A stretch of DNA of 64,000 nucleotides. It comes from Phyto melanocephala (lineage: Eukaryota; Arthropoda; Insecta; Diptera; Rhinophoridae). Under the pieces are notes generated by a model, which did no database searches, was not told the DNA's origin, and saw only the letters and a program-made list of their open reading frames with translations. This document shows, piece after piece, positions 22,395-32,576 of the stretch. Where the stretch lies: the NCBI GenBank assembly GCA_941918925.1, contig OW799236.1, positions 87,872,216 to 87,936,215 on the forward strand, written 5' to 3'. The translations under genes and the position numbers were made by a program. Each line of letters opens with the position of its first letter. The first letter of the stretch is position 1.

Positions 22395-22958
22395 AAAATT
22401 AACATATACACATGGCACGGTGTAATGATCATATAGACCGGTCAGTACCAACTTTCCGTTGAATAACTGACTTAACAAAAAAACATGTATGATTGAAAAT
22501 GTTGTGAGGATCACAACCAACAAAAAGCTTTCATTACCATCAGACTGATGGTTTAAAGCAAGAATAACAAATGTGATAATTGAAAAGAATTACAAAAAAA
22601 AAGGGGAAAAGCTTAAGTTTGGTAAATTTCGTTCTCACTCACTACAGCAAAAGATATGAATATGTATGTGAAGTTTAATTCACAAAATCAAATTTCGTAT
22701 AAACTTGTGAGTTAAATAGATGATATTTACATCCAACACTAAGACATTACGATCAAAGAGTGCTGATGATGAAACCGTAGCTGGTTTCGAAAATGGATTC
22801 CACTCGGCTGGTGTCGGGATTAAAACTTAATTTTCCAATATATTCTTTCATTATCACAAATAAAAATTATCACAAATAAAAATTGATTTCTTCATTTAAT
22901 GATTAGAAATTTAATAATAAAATGAACTAGAGCCAAACTAAAAATTAATAAAAAGTCT
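22205..22958 (+). mobile_element. Penelope-like non-autonomous retroelement with hammerhead ribozyme, copy A
   Basis: A 754-bp insertion bounded by a 15-bp target duplication TTGCTTAATTTCCTT (22190-22204 and 22959-22973). Inside, a block of about 126-141 bp occurs twice in the same direction (22242-22367 and 22820-22960), like the tandem pseudo-LTRs of Penelope-like elements. The first copy is flanked by a 43-bp perfect inverted repeat (22202-22244 / 22352-22394). A hammerhead-type motif lies at 22758-22805, just before the second direct repeat. There is no reverse transcriptase or GIY-YIG sequence, so it is non-autonomous. Direct repeats, a partial inverted terminal copy and a type I hammerhead in this position are known hallmarks of Penelope-like elements. 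Confidence 0.7.
22758..22805 (+). ncRNA. Type I hammerhead ribozyme motif (Penelope-like element)
   Basis: Stem I is GAGTG (22758-22762) paired with CACTC (22801-22805). The core CTGATGA lies at 22763-22769. Stem II is GAAACC (22771-22776) with GGTTTC (22783-22788) around loop GTAGCT, and the core GAAA is at 22789-22792. A minimal stem III comes from AATGGATT, with the predicted cleavage after TTC at 22800. Every conserved element is present and in order. One oddity is an extra T (22770) between CTGATGA and stem II. Very short stem III is typical of hammerheads in Penelope-like elements, which tend to act as dimers. Activity is untested. Confidence 0.7.
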
Positions 22959-22979
22959 TTGCTTAATTTCCTTTAGAAA

Positions 22980-23936
22980 ATTTAGCATTAATTATGCTCA
23001 TTCCGGAATTAAAGTACTGTGTAGACTTTAATATACAGACTTTAGAGCTTTTATAAGATTTCGAAGAAAGTATCTACTTTATGGCCCGATCTTTACAGAA
23101 TTCAGTAATCAATTATCGTTATATTTTGAAATTCGGTGGGGTATATGTAATTAACTTGGTAAAAACCCTGTTTTATTTTAATATAAATGTCTAATATAAT
23201 AAATGTGAATGTTTAGATGGTTGGATCTTTGTTACTCAATCCCGCAAATACGGCTAAACGGAACTAAATGATATTTGGCACACAGATAGACAACAACCTA
23301 TATGAATACACAGGCTACATATTACCACGACAATCAAACAAATACGAAATTATAACAATTTTAAAAAGAATTTTTAAGAATTGGATATTTGAATTAAATA
23401 AAATCACTTTTTCTATAGTAAAATATTAATTGCGTCCTTTGCATGATTGTTGTGATCATAGTCTTAACCATATTATGATTGAATTATTATAGATAAACGT
23501 TTAATTAAGTATCTTGTAAATATCGCATTATGACCGAACATGATTATTTAATAAAGTTAAAATTGTCATAATATGAACTCCTTGGCTATTATGTGGAACT
23601 AATGGGTGTCAAATTGTATCCTTGATTTCATAAATACTAACAAATGAATTATATGTAACTGCCGTAACTGAAACATTAATCTTTCCAACGTCGAAAAAGG
23701 GTGTCCAATAAAAGATCTTTTTTTTAATTAGACTTCAGAATAGTATATTAACGCCATATTATCGGGACCCAAAAAGAACCGATCGCTGATACTAAGAAAA
23801 GTTTCAGCAGCGTGTTGGTAAAAGCCATTGGCAAAGATCAAACTTCCCTCTATCGTGGAACTCAAAGTTCAAAAACCTGCAGAGGGAAACTCGTTGTGCT
23901 TTTTAAAAGTGCTTTGAAAGCAAATCGAAGCAAACG
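22980..23936. other. AT-rich DNA with one interspersed-repeat fragment
   Basis: The segment at about 23208-23330 (TTGTTACTCAATC, then CGGCTAAACGGAACTAAATG, then AGATAGACAACAACCTA) matches 42640-42770. The rest shows no gene. Confidence 0.55.
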
Positions 23937-24567
23937 TATACTGAAAAAATTATTTTACATAAATTTGACTTAATTTCATTGATTTTTTTGCAAAAATTCC
24001 TTGACTTAACGTAAAAATACGTTGTTTCAAGGAAAATATTCATTAAAATTCGAAACAAGGGTTAACGAACATATGAACAGTACTTTAAAACCATTCCTTA
24101 ATTTTTTTCTTAAAAAAAAAATAAGTAATCCTGTTCTTTAATTTAATGTATTCATTCCTTTATTTTAATGATTACGTTCATAACTTTATTATGTAAAATT
24201 TGTTTAAGTAATAATACGTTGATTCAAATTACACACTAGTACTTTGATTTAAGAAAAAAAAAGTTTTACTTAATGAACACGTACTTTGATTCAAGAAACA
24301 TGTACTTTAAATTAATATTTTTTTATTAAATTCAACGTTAAACTGTTCATTTGTAGCGTTTATGATTCAATGTACGTTCTCATTAAATTAATGAAATAAT
24401 ACTTTAAATCAATGAAAGTGTACGTTAAACTTTACATTTTTATAAAAGTTAACGTATGGCAATTCATTGATTCAACGAACCTGTGTCTAAGGTCAAAATT
24501 AGTGCACTTTTTCTTTGACACAACGAATTTTTCCTTTGAATTTATGTACCTTTTTGGTTCAGTGTAC
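23937..24567. mobile_element. MITE with ACTGAA ends and internal short repeats
   Basis: The left end GTATACTGAAAAAATTATTT and the reverse of the right end GTACACTGAACCAAAAAGGT both continue into TACATAAATT, giving about 30-bp imperfect inverted repeats. The interior holds many copies of a short word related to GTACTTTGATTCAAGAAA in both orientations, between 24040 and 24480. No coding capacity. Confidence 0.6.
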
Positions 24568-24639
24568 TATGATAACTTGAAAGGTATAACGGCCGTAAAA
24601 ATAAGCTCATAAACTTTTAACAAAAATCACTTTAGAAAA

Positions 24640-25290
24640 AATTTTTAAATCAAAGATGGCCGCCATTGCAAAATCGTGTACAATTAATTTATAAATGGGT
24701 CAAATCTAGTAATTAAAAATTTACCAACTTCAACTCCCTCACTATTGGTATCAAACGAAAGACCTTGGCCAGGATAATACGGTAAATATAAAAGTTAAAC
24801 TCCAAGATGGCATTCGAAATAAAATAGCGGATAGGTTAGGTAGAACTGGCAGCTGTTGTACAGCTCACTTGGGTCCATCATATTTATCCTTTTGTGATGC
24901 CTGAATAGAACAGAAAAAATAAAATAGAAGAATAGAAAAGAAATAGATGCAGACCAGTCCAAAGTCTCTGACAGCAATCGAACACCGGGGCACACATAAA
25001 GAGCAAATATATGAATTACAAATTATTATTACGACTTTTCCCCTTCAACCCTCCAGTATTGGTATTAAATGAAAATATACACTAAACTACGAAAAAGTTA
25101 AAATCCAACATGGCATCCTAAACAAAATGTTCGGATAATATTTTTTCTCATCCCATCAAATATGGGCTTGACTTGTAGAATAGAGTCAACAAAGTATGTA
25201 TGTAAAAATCCAAAATCAAATCTAAGCTACGTCTATCAGATTGTGGGTATTATCAGATTCGGCACATTCGAATATATCATTCTTATTTGC
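24640..25290 (+). mobile_element. DINE-1/mini-me-like element, 3' part, with SINE insertion
   Basis: Blocks CAAGATGGCCGCC near 24652, CCAAGATGGCATTCG near 24802, AAATCCAACATGGCATCC near 25101 and AATCTAAGCTACGTCTATC near 25215 lead to GTGGGTATTATCAGATTCGG and the degenerate hairpin end near 25256. These match the copies at 10994-11283 and 52316-52560. The 5' half is not recognised. A SINE interrupts it. Confidence 0.55.
24831..25002 (-). mobile_element. tRNA-derived SINE with TACCTAACC tail
   Basis: On the minus strand: a B-box-like word CGGTGTTCGATTGCTG, then TCAGAGACTTTGGACTGG, a pyrimidine-rich body, and the tail CCCAAGTGAGCTGTACAACA continuing to TACCTAACC. The head and body resemble the SINE at 18995 (shared TTCGATT, GAGACT-TGGACT and TTCTATTCTTTTCTTC words), but the tail differs. 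The same position in the DINE-like copy at 11010-11030 is uninterrupted, which confirms an insertion of about 170 bp. Confidence 0.65.
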
Positions 25291-25319
25291 TTATAGTTAT
25301 GTTGACTGTTCTTCCACTC

Positions 25320-25664
25320 AAAAAAAACATGTTTGTTGTGATCATTATTTAAGAGCAACACACATCTTATGATTTGTGGTTAACAAATATAATGTTGTAA
25401 CCATTTTTAAATTGTCATGCAATTATCATATTTTGATCAAATATTATCATTAAATAACCACCATTATAAATCATAATATAATAATTTTATCCAATATAAT
25501 TATAGTATGATAAAATAATCGTTGTTTTGATAGTCATAATGATTACAAATAGTTAAAAATTATTACATATGTTCTCACATAGCCACAATTAGCCATATCG
25601 AACAAAAGATAAAATATTAAATTTTTTGTAAAATCAATAATTGCTTTTTACTATTTATTAGTAA
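25320..25664. repeat. Diverged relative of the CTACACG-TIR element
   Basis: Words such as TTGTTGTGATCATTATTTAA, GAGCAAC and TTATGATTTGTGGTTAAC resemble the end of the elements at 43724-44575 and 57848-59155. The match is weak and the boundaries unknown. Confidence 0.35.
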
Positions 25665-26544
25665 CTAGCCAAACCCGGCGCGCGTTGCTACGCCCCTTAA
25701 TGAATCGAAATGCATTCTGAATTTTAATTGAATATCAAGTGCAAAAACCTAAAAATTATTTTTTTTTTTTATGGGCGTGGCATTTCCCACTTTTCTAGTC
25801 ACGAAATTGTAAAGTCATAACAGCTCAATATGTGTGCAAAGTTTCAGAAGAATCGGACCAGTGCAAGTATCCCAAAATTAAATTTGTTTTTATGGGCGTG
25901 GCCTTGCCCACTTTTCTAATCACGAAATTGTAAAGTCATAATAGCTCAATATGTGTGCAAAGTTTCAGAATAATCGGTCCAGTGCAAGTACCTCAAAATG
26001 ATACCTTTTTTTTATGGGCGTGGCACTGTCCACTTTTCTAATCTTGAAATTATTTAGTCATGACAGCTCAATATGTGTGCAAAGTTTCAGAAAAATCGGT
26101 CTGATGCAAGTACCTCAAAATTATAGCCTTTTTTTTATGGGCGTGGCCCCGCCCACTTTTTTAATCACAAAGTTATAAAGTCACGACAGCTTAATATGTG
26201 TGCAAAGTTTCAGAAAAATCGGTCCAGTGCAAGTACCTCAAAGTTAAAACTTTTTTAGGGGCGTGGCCCCGCCCACTTTTCTTATCACGAAATTATTTAG
26301 TCATGACAGCTCGATATGTGTGCAAAGTTTGAGAAAAATCGGTCAAGTGCAAGTAGCTAAAACTGATAACTAATTTTTTATGGGCGTGGCCCCGCCCACT
26401 TTTTTTCATCCATAAACACTCCCCGGTATGTGTACAATAACTTACCAAAGTTTGAGCCCGATCGGTTTTACAGTTTCAGAGTCTATAGCTAACACACACA
26501 CACACTCACACACACACACAGAGTTTCACTTTTATATATATAGA
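25665..26544 (-). mobile_element. Non-autonomous Helitron, copy 1 (6 internal repeats)
   Basis: On the minus strand the element starts TCTATATATATAAAAGTGAA after a flanking A, continues through CTCTGTGTGTG (a GT microsatellite), and ends with the GC-rich word GTAGCAACGCGCGCCGGG, then CTAG followed by T. TC start, CTAG end and A|T insertion are the canonical Helitron signature. The middle is a tandem array of six units of about 121 bp. Each has a near-palindromic AGTGGGCGGGGCCACGCCCA and a GAAACTTTGCACACATATTG block. There is no Rep/helicase coding sequence, so it must have used an autonomous partner. Confidence 0.8.
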
Positions 26545-28134
26545 TATCGATTGCACATATCTTTTTAACAATAATTTTTGTATAAATGTTTTTTAACACT
26601 TGATTGTTTTATATTTGATATTTGTTTTATATTTTGAAAATCTTTATTTCATTCAGTGTTGAAAGTTATGTATCATAGCAAAAGTACTGTTATACTTGTT
26701 ACCCAATATTTTATGGATGTTTGTAATATTTAATATTTATAAATAGACCCAATATTAGTTTTGCCAAAAATATCAAAATCTGTGTTTATCGAAAAAGATT
26801 TTCTAACCACGGTATTTTTGAGAAGACTATATCGAAGATCTTCATGAAAAGTTGAAGTTAAAACAAAAAAATATCAATTTAAGACAAATAATTAAAATTA
26901 CTATATTTTTGTTTGGGTTAGTCAAACATCGTAATAGAGAATTTAATATGATTATCGTAATCATGTTAAAACAACGGTTTTTATTGCAAGTCGTCGAGCT
27001 GATATTTTTTTTAAAGGTCTTGAATATAAAAATGGTTCTATTCTGTGCATATGGTAGTTGTCGTACATTTTAGATGGTAGCAATATTTGTAGAATCCGCA
27101 AGGTAACCCAAGTAACGTTTTGTCGTAGTATCAATATTTTTCAATACAGTAATTTTTACTCATTATAAATTTGGGGAATATATGGCGTTATGACAATATT
27201 ACTTCTGGAACTACTTGTGAATACACCAATTATGTTTAACAATAAAGCTATATTTGTTTGAAAAGACATTTAAATTAGAAAAATAAAAAATCGACTATAT
27301 ACTAATGAGCTCATGTTCCCAATTTATTTCTCAAAATTTAATTTCAAAAATCATAAAATGTTATACAATTAAAAAAGACAGCTTAACTCTAAGGGCAGTC
27401 TAAAAAGGGAATATTGCTGCTTTAAAAGCACAACGGTAAAGCCGAGAGCAACTTAAAGTAAAAGGACTACAGTGAGCTTCAATGAATAAATTTGTATATT
27501 TATTGTGTCGAAAAAGATTCAAAGAAAGATTTTTTAACATTAATAACACAACAATCGTACAAATAAAGTAAGAATAATTTAAAGAGAAAAAATCATTGAC
27601 AAATATTTTATATTTTATTGCATATTAAAAAAACTTTTTTGTATATTATTTATTACTCGTACTTTGGAAAAATTCATAGATTTACTCACCCCAATTTGTG
27701 TCACAAACAAACGGGAGGCAAAAATAATTTAATAGAAAACATAAATATGTCGAAGTATCATATTTATATTTGAATAAATTATATATTTCTAACATAGTTA
27801 TTTATTCATAATTTTTTATTGCAGTTTTTTTCTCTTCTTTCTGCGTTACTTTTTTTTTATTTGTTGCTTTTCGTTTTTATTATTATTTCGCTTTTTCCTT
27901 TTTTAATGTGTTTGTGAATAATAAAATTCTATTAGGAATTGTTTTCTTTTACTTAGAGTTTTGATTTGATTTTGATTTGAGCTGTCAGTCCAAACAGCAC
28001 ATTTTGTACTCTGACATAAAATTTTGGTTGTTTTTTTTTGCTTTAGTAGAAAATCAAATAAATAAATCTGCATTTAATTAAACATCTGTTTAGACTTTAA
28101 AAATTGTTTCTTTTGCATTTATTTTTAAGGCTTT
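26545..28134. other. AT-rich DNA, no recognised gene
   Basis: Contains short open frames only (such as 26852-27073), with no motif and a composition driven by A and T. No paired repeats were found. Confidence 0.5.
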
Positions 28135-30090
28135 CACCCCAATTCTAAATAACAATTCCCTGGGAATTATTTCCCTATTCCCTGTTCCCCTATTCTAAAT
28201 AACTTCTCCCGGGGAAATTTGTTCCCTTTCCCTTTTCCCTTATTCTAAATGAACTTCGAAATTGGGAAATTGTTCCCTGGGAAAAAAGTAGGTATTATGA
28301 AAGGTAATTAAAGGGAGAATGTAATAACAATTTTTGGGAAAAAATCCGCCAACAAATTTAAAGGGAGTTGTGACAAAAATGTAAGTATTTAATATTTTTT
28401 TATACAAATTGTGATAAATAATGTATTTATTGTTACTTTTAGGACAAAAACAACAAACAGGAAGCAGAATAATGAATTGTTTTTTAGTTTTAAAATAATT
28501 TTAATTTTTATTTATCTTTTTTTTAATTTTTGAAGTTTTTAAATTTTTTAATAAAATGTTATATTTATTTAAAAAATGTATATACATAAATAAGAAGTGG
28601 CTTAATTACAGAAATTTATTACAGATTATTCGCAATATTTTTTCTAATATTTTTCTATTATATTTTCTAATATTTTGGGCAATGGATTAATATTGTGGTG
28701 AGTCTAAGGATACCACATTATTATCCTAAACGCTCTAACAATCTAAATTTTCTACATCGTGTACTGTAGTATTGTTATGTTATGCAAGGAACAGCAAAAA
28801 TTTGTTATTTTAGCAGCTTTTTTTGGAGCGTAGTGAAGCTTTCTAGCACCAAGAATGCACCTCCATCAATTTTTAAAACACCATTAGTGCGTTCAACCAC
28901 ATTTCGACACTTAGAGTGAATTTCATTAAATTTAATTTCAACAGACGTCTTATAGATGTCCACAGAATATCTATAAGACGTTAAAAGTCACAGTTCAAGT
29001 GAATATCCTGCGTCTGCTAAAAAAAATGCAGTTTTAATTTATGAATTGTCTGTTATCATTCAAAACTTTACCAAGAAGCCAATAATTGCTGCCACCTCTA
29101 AGTTATTCTTGCTCAAGGTGAGTACGCCATTCGCCAGAATTCCAAATAAAGGAATCGTGACACGCTCCAGGATGTAAGGCATCAACGTACTGAATCCTCA
29201 GCTCATGATCACAGACCTGAAATTTTTTGATTAAAAATTAATTATTGATAATTTAAAACAAAAGAAATACTTTACCAGCATTACATTCAAATTATAGTAT
29301 TTCTTCGTATTGTAGTAAAGATGCTTGTTCTTAGGAGGAGAAATAATGCGGTCATGCGATCCGTCAACACATCCTATAATGCTTAGAATACCATACTTTA
29401 CATAAAAAGCTAACGCAATTTGCCGTTTTTGCACTTCAGTTCTACAAAAACTTATCTATATTGGGCGTAAATGCTCCTCAAATATATTAATAACTTCTGC
29501 CAGAACTTTGCTAAGACTACACTGATCCACAGACACGCCGCAATCTTTACCTATACCCGTTTGGTACCAACCTTCAGCAAAGAAGCGTAAAATCTCACTT
29601 AATTTCACGATTGGAGAAATTGCAAACGACTTACCTTTGGGCTGAACACGTCCAACAGATATTTGAACGCCGATTTATTTACTCCAAAAGTAAAATTTAC
29701 TTACAAAATGTGCGGCAACTCAAGTGGGTTGCTGGCGTCACGTAGCATTCTCCTTTCTACCCTTTGCTTATTCTTGTCAGATTGATATGCTTCTGAGTTT
29801 TTTGCTTCAGCTATTATTATCAACGCTACACTAAACATTTTTATTCACTTTTAACTATTTCTTTTTTATTATTTACGAGTATTCACTTTTTTCGCTTAAT
29901 ATTTCTAAAAATTATTAGCAAATATTTTGTCAAAACAAAACAGCAAAAGCAAACAGCTGACTTCGAAAATGTAAAATTCTCTCTCCCTTGTTATTCCCTT
30001 CCCCGACTGTTTAGAATAGGGGAATTTTATTCGCGGGAAAAATGAATTCCCGGGGAATTCAATTCCCTGGGAATATTTAGAATTGGGGTG
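28135..30090 (-). mobile_element. PIF/Harbinger DNA transposon, 1956 bp, full-length but dead
   Basis: The left end is CACCCCAATTCTAAATAACA. The right end, reversed, is ACACCCCAATTCTAAATATT. TTT flanks both sides, consistent with a 3-bp duplication. Subterminal DNA repeats TTCTAAAT(A) three times on the left and twice on the right. It also has perfect palindromes such as AATTCCCTGGGAATT (28154) and one of GAATTCCC-type (30044), likely old transposase-binding sites. A decayed HARBI1-like transposase fills the middle on the minus strand. The second, Myb-like gene of full Harbinger elements was not found. Confidence 0.85.
28752..29838 (-). pseudogene. HARBI1-like (PIF/Harbinger) transposase pseudogene
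   Basis: Nuclease gene of the Harbinger element, readable over almost its full length from the ATG at 29838. Blocks in order: RRMLRDASNPLELP, KSAFKYLLDVFSPK, FAISPIVKLSEILRFFAEGW with YQTGIG (about 29570-29640), LSKVLAEVINIFEE, GILSIIGCVDGSH (first catalytic Asp, about 29365-29400), YYNLNVML, then CDHELRIQYVDALHPGACHD with SFIW, then YWLLG. The last blocks are RNVVERTNGVLK (region of the catalytic Glu) and LHYAPKKAAKI...CCSLHN. A 59-nt GT-AG intron (29217-29275) separates NVML from CDHE, at the size usual for insects. Stops after PHIL, HLRPI and LEQE, plus frameshifts near 29640 and 28850 and a damaged stretch around 28900-29040, make it non-functional. Confidence 0.9.
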
Positions 30091-30676
30091 TTTTTTTCTT
30101 GTGAATTTAAGGTAAAAAGTAAAAAAATTTATTTTATATTTTCTATTTAAAACTGCCTAAACTGCATTAAATACCCGACAGTAAATGTTTGCAACACAGT
30201 AAATCATTTATGACACGAAAGTGTATTGAAGTCACATTGATTTTGAGTGGCAAAGAGCCACAACACATAAAGGACATAAAGGTGATGCTCGATAAACAAT
30301 GTTTTAATGATGTTTTTAGGAGAAAATTTGTGAGTAATTAGACGGCTCGGCCAGCATTTAAAGTTTTTATATTTACTTTGGTGAAGTTTCCTTGCTCAAT
30401 CATAAGGTTATCTTTGTATGATAAGTTCCAACGTTCGTCCTTCTGAAAGTGTAACCCCTGCATTTTTCAGATGCCGGGCATATTATTTTTAAGAATGCAT
30501 TTGCTGCCCTCTTAAGTTATAAAATCATTTTGCATCGATGTTGCAGTAAATATTTTACTTGAATTTGCCACAAGCTTCTCCCAATCTTCAGGTACATAAT
30601 TTTGAGAGATTTTTATTTTATTTTTTTAATTTCTATAATTTCTAAATTTTGGACATACTCGACGAATAATTCAAGT
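30091..30676. other. AT-rich DNA, nothing recognised
   Basis: No gene, RNA or paired repeat. It ends in the 8-bp target duplication of the next element. Confidence 0.5.
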
Positions 30677-31044
30677 CAAGGCATATCCATAAGGTATATG
30701 CAACGGCGAATTGATACAACAAAGTAACTTTTCATGTGATGTTTTATGTCAAGGCCAATTCGTATATCAGGGATGGAAAAGATGTTTTTACATATTAAAT
30801 ATAATAAAATTTGATTAAAAAAAGGATATAATTGTTTGAAACACATTATTAATAACGCAAAAGCTACAAATATACATAAATTTAGCACATTTTTTATCAA
30901 AAATGTACATGTAAGTTAATTGTTTAATACAGAATTTAAAATCACATTTCCCTTCCCTGCATTAATAAGGCAAATTCAACCAATTTTGACAAAATGTTTC
31001 ACAATCAGCTGGGCTGATAATTTCACCTGTATGAATTCGCCTTG
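30677..31044. mobile_element. hAT-like short element, copy 1, 8-bp TSD
   Basis: A 368-bp non-coding element starting CAAGGCATATCC and ending GAATTCGCCTTG. It is flanked by ATTCAAGT on both sides (30669-30676, 31045-31052). The imperfect inverted ends align as CAAGGC-AT-CATA-AGGT. An 8-bp duplication points to hAT or P-type elements. No family name can be given from the sequence alone. A minus-strand open frame inside is conserved only because the repeat is. Confidence 0.8.
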
Positions 31045-31059
31045 ATTCAAGTGAAGTAC

Positions 31060-31437
31060 CAAGGCATATCCATAAGGTATATGCAACGGCGAATTGATAC
31101 AACAAAGCAACTTTTCATGGGATGTTTTATGTCAAGGCCAATTCGTATATCAGGGATGGAAAAGTTGTTTTTACATATTAAATATAATAAAATTTGATTA
31201 AAAACAGAATATAAATTTTTTAAACACATTATTAATGACGCAAAAGCAAAAAATATACATAAATTAAGTACATTTATTGTCAAAAAAGTACACTCAAGTT
31301 AATTGTTTAATACCGAAACCAAAATCACATTTCCTATCCCTGCATTAATAAATGAAATCAAAGCGAATTCAACCAATTTTGACAAAATGTTTCACAATCA
31401 GCTGGGCTGATAATTTCACCTGTATGAATTCGCCTTG
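31060..31437. mobile_element. hAT-like short element, copy 2, 8-bp TSD
   Basis: A 378-bp sister of the preceding copy in the same orientation, flanked by TGAAGTAC (31052-31059, 31438-31445). Its target duplication begins at the last base of copy 1's right duplication. The second insertion therefore landed immediately beside the first. Confidence 0.85.
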
Positions 31438-31934
31438 TGAAGTACAAAAAGTTTTGATGACAAGTGCTGTGCAACGGGTCACTAGATTAAAGCTCAAAAC
31501 TTCTAAGCATGAGTTCCACCCTATTAGTTCATGTGAAAAATTAAATTTTAATATTTGCTTAAGAACCAGGGGATTAAGTAGTCATATATCCCTTGTGCTT
31601 GAAGCGAAACAAGAAATTTATTTAAAAGCGCTATAATTGGTCGCCATACCTCGCCACCACATTCACCTTTTATCCTCTAAACTTCTCTGAACTTTACGTT
31701 GTGACTCCATATGTAAACTCAATTAAAGAAGAAAAAAAAGACACTTGGAACCCGTGTGCTTTAAACTCCTCATATAGATCTAAAAATTTTTAATTCAGTT
31801 CTGCAACAACAAACATAGGAGGGAGCATATCCAATTCGATATGAAATCAACTAGTAGTGGGTAATTTTTTAACAGTTTTAAAAATTTTAAATTAAAAAAA
31901 AAATAAAATCATTATTTGGAGTGATAAATTAATG
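31438..31934. other. AT-rich DNA, no recognised gene
   Basis: A 94-codon frame (31352-31636) begins inside the preceding repeat and has no motif, so it is not accepted as a gene. Confidence 0.45.
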
Positions 31935-32576
31935 TCTGCCATTTACATGTTATTTCATGTAAATGTAGCTCGTAAGTGGTCTATCAGTGAGCTCCAACAT
32001 TGGCATACTTTGTCATTTATTTCACCTGGTATTACCAAAGGTAGCTGTAATGTAGTGTTCCAGGGATGGAACTATGGCTGGATTGTCCCTTTAATTCACG
32101 TTTCCCTACAAAAAATACTATGTGGGATCAATTCGCAGGAACTTGATTGCCAATGGACTGCTTCAAAACGTAAAATTAATTGCTTACCAAAGTCACCTTT
32201 AATTGGTGTGTCGTGGCACACCACATGTCAGTAAAGTCCAATTCTTCCCTTTTGGGCAAACAAAAAATACGAATATCTTCCAAATAGTCGAATAACGCAA
32301 GCCCATTTATTGACAACGGCGACAAATTGACTTTTCATGATATTGATTGGCACGGGCAGATACAGCAGCAATATTCTAATCAATAAGTACTTTTCGCATA
32401 TGGGTTGGAGAATAAATGTCTAATAAAGCAAAACTGGTGCGAAATTAAGTCACAACAGCTTGTTTGGTTAGTCGATTATGACCATAAAATTGACATTATT
32501 TACACAACAAATTTTTTACTTCGATGACTTTTAATAATCAGATTCAATAATTTGCCAGCGTTTTTTATTTGTTCAT
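31935..32576 (-). pseudogene. ITm transposase relic with large internal deletion
   Basis: The minus strand from the ATG at 32576 gives, across many stops, YGHNRLTKQAVV and FRTSFALLDIYSPTHMRK, then NIAAVSARANQYHEKSICRR and MGLRYSTIWKI near 32280-32390. A jump then leads straight to ELDFTDMW near 32250, ATTHQ, WQSSSCELIPHSIF near 32110-32150 (equivalent to WPPRSCDLTPLDFF), and a C-terminal WSSLIDHLR...MADIN. The first catalytic block is deleted, the second has lost its QQDG, and the third Asp is Glu (SCE). Same subfamily as 616-1090 by DNA similarity at the start. Confidence 0.75.

Noticed and set aside
30676..31283. Small conserved proteins on the minus strand (two 74-78 codon frames, with a third at 33414-33665)
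   Set aside because: They are similar only because all three lie in copies of the same non-coding hAT-like repeat; starts and ends do not agree with a gene.
31352..31636. 94-codon open frame
   Set aside because: Begins inside the hAT-like repeat, crosses its boundary and has no motif.
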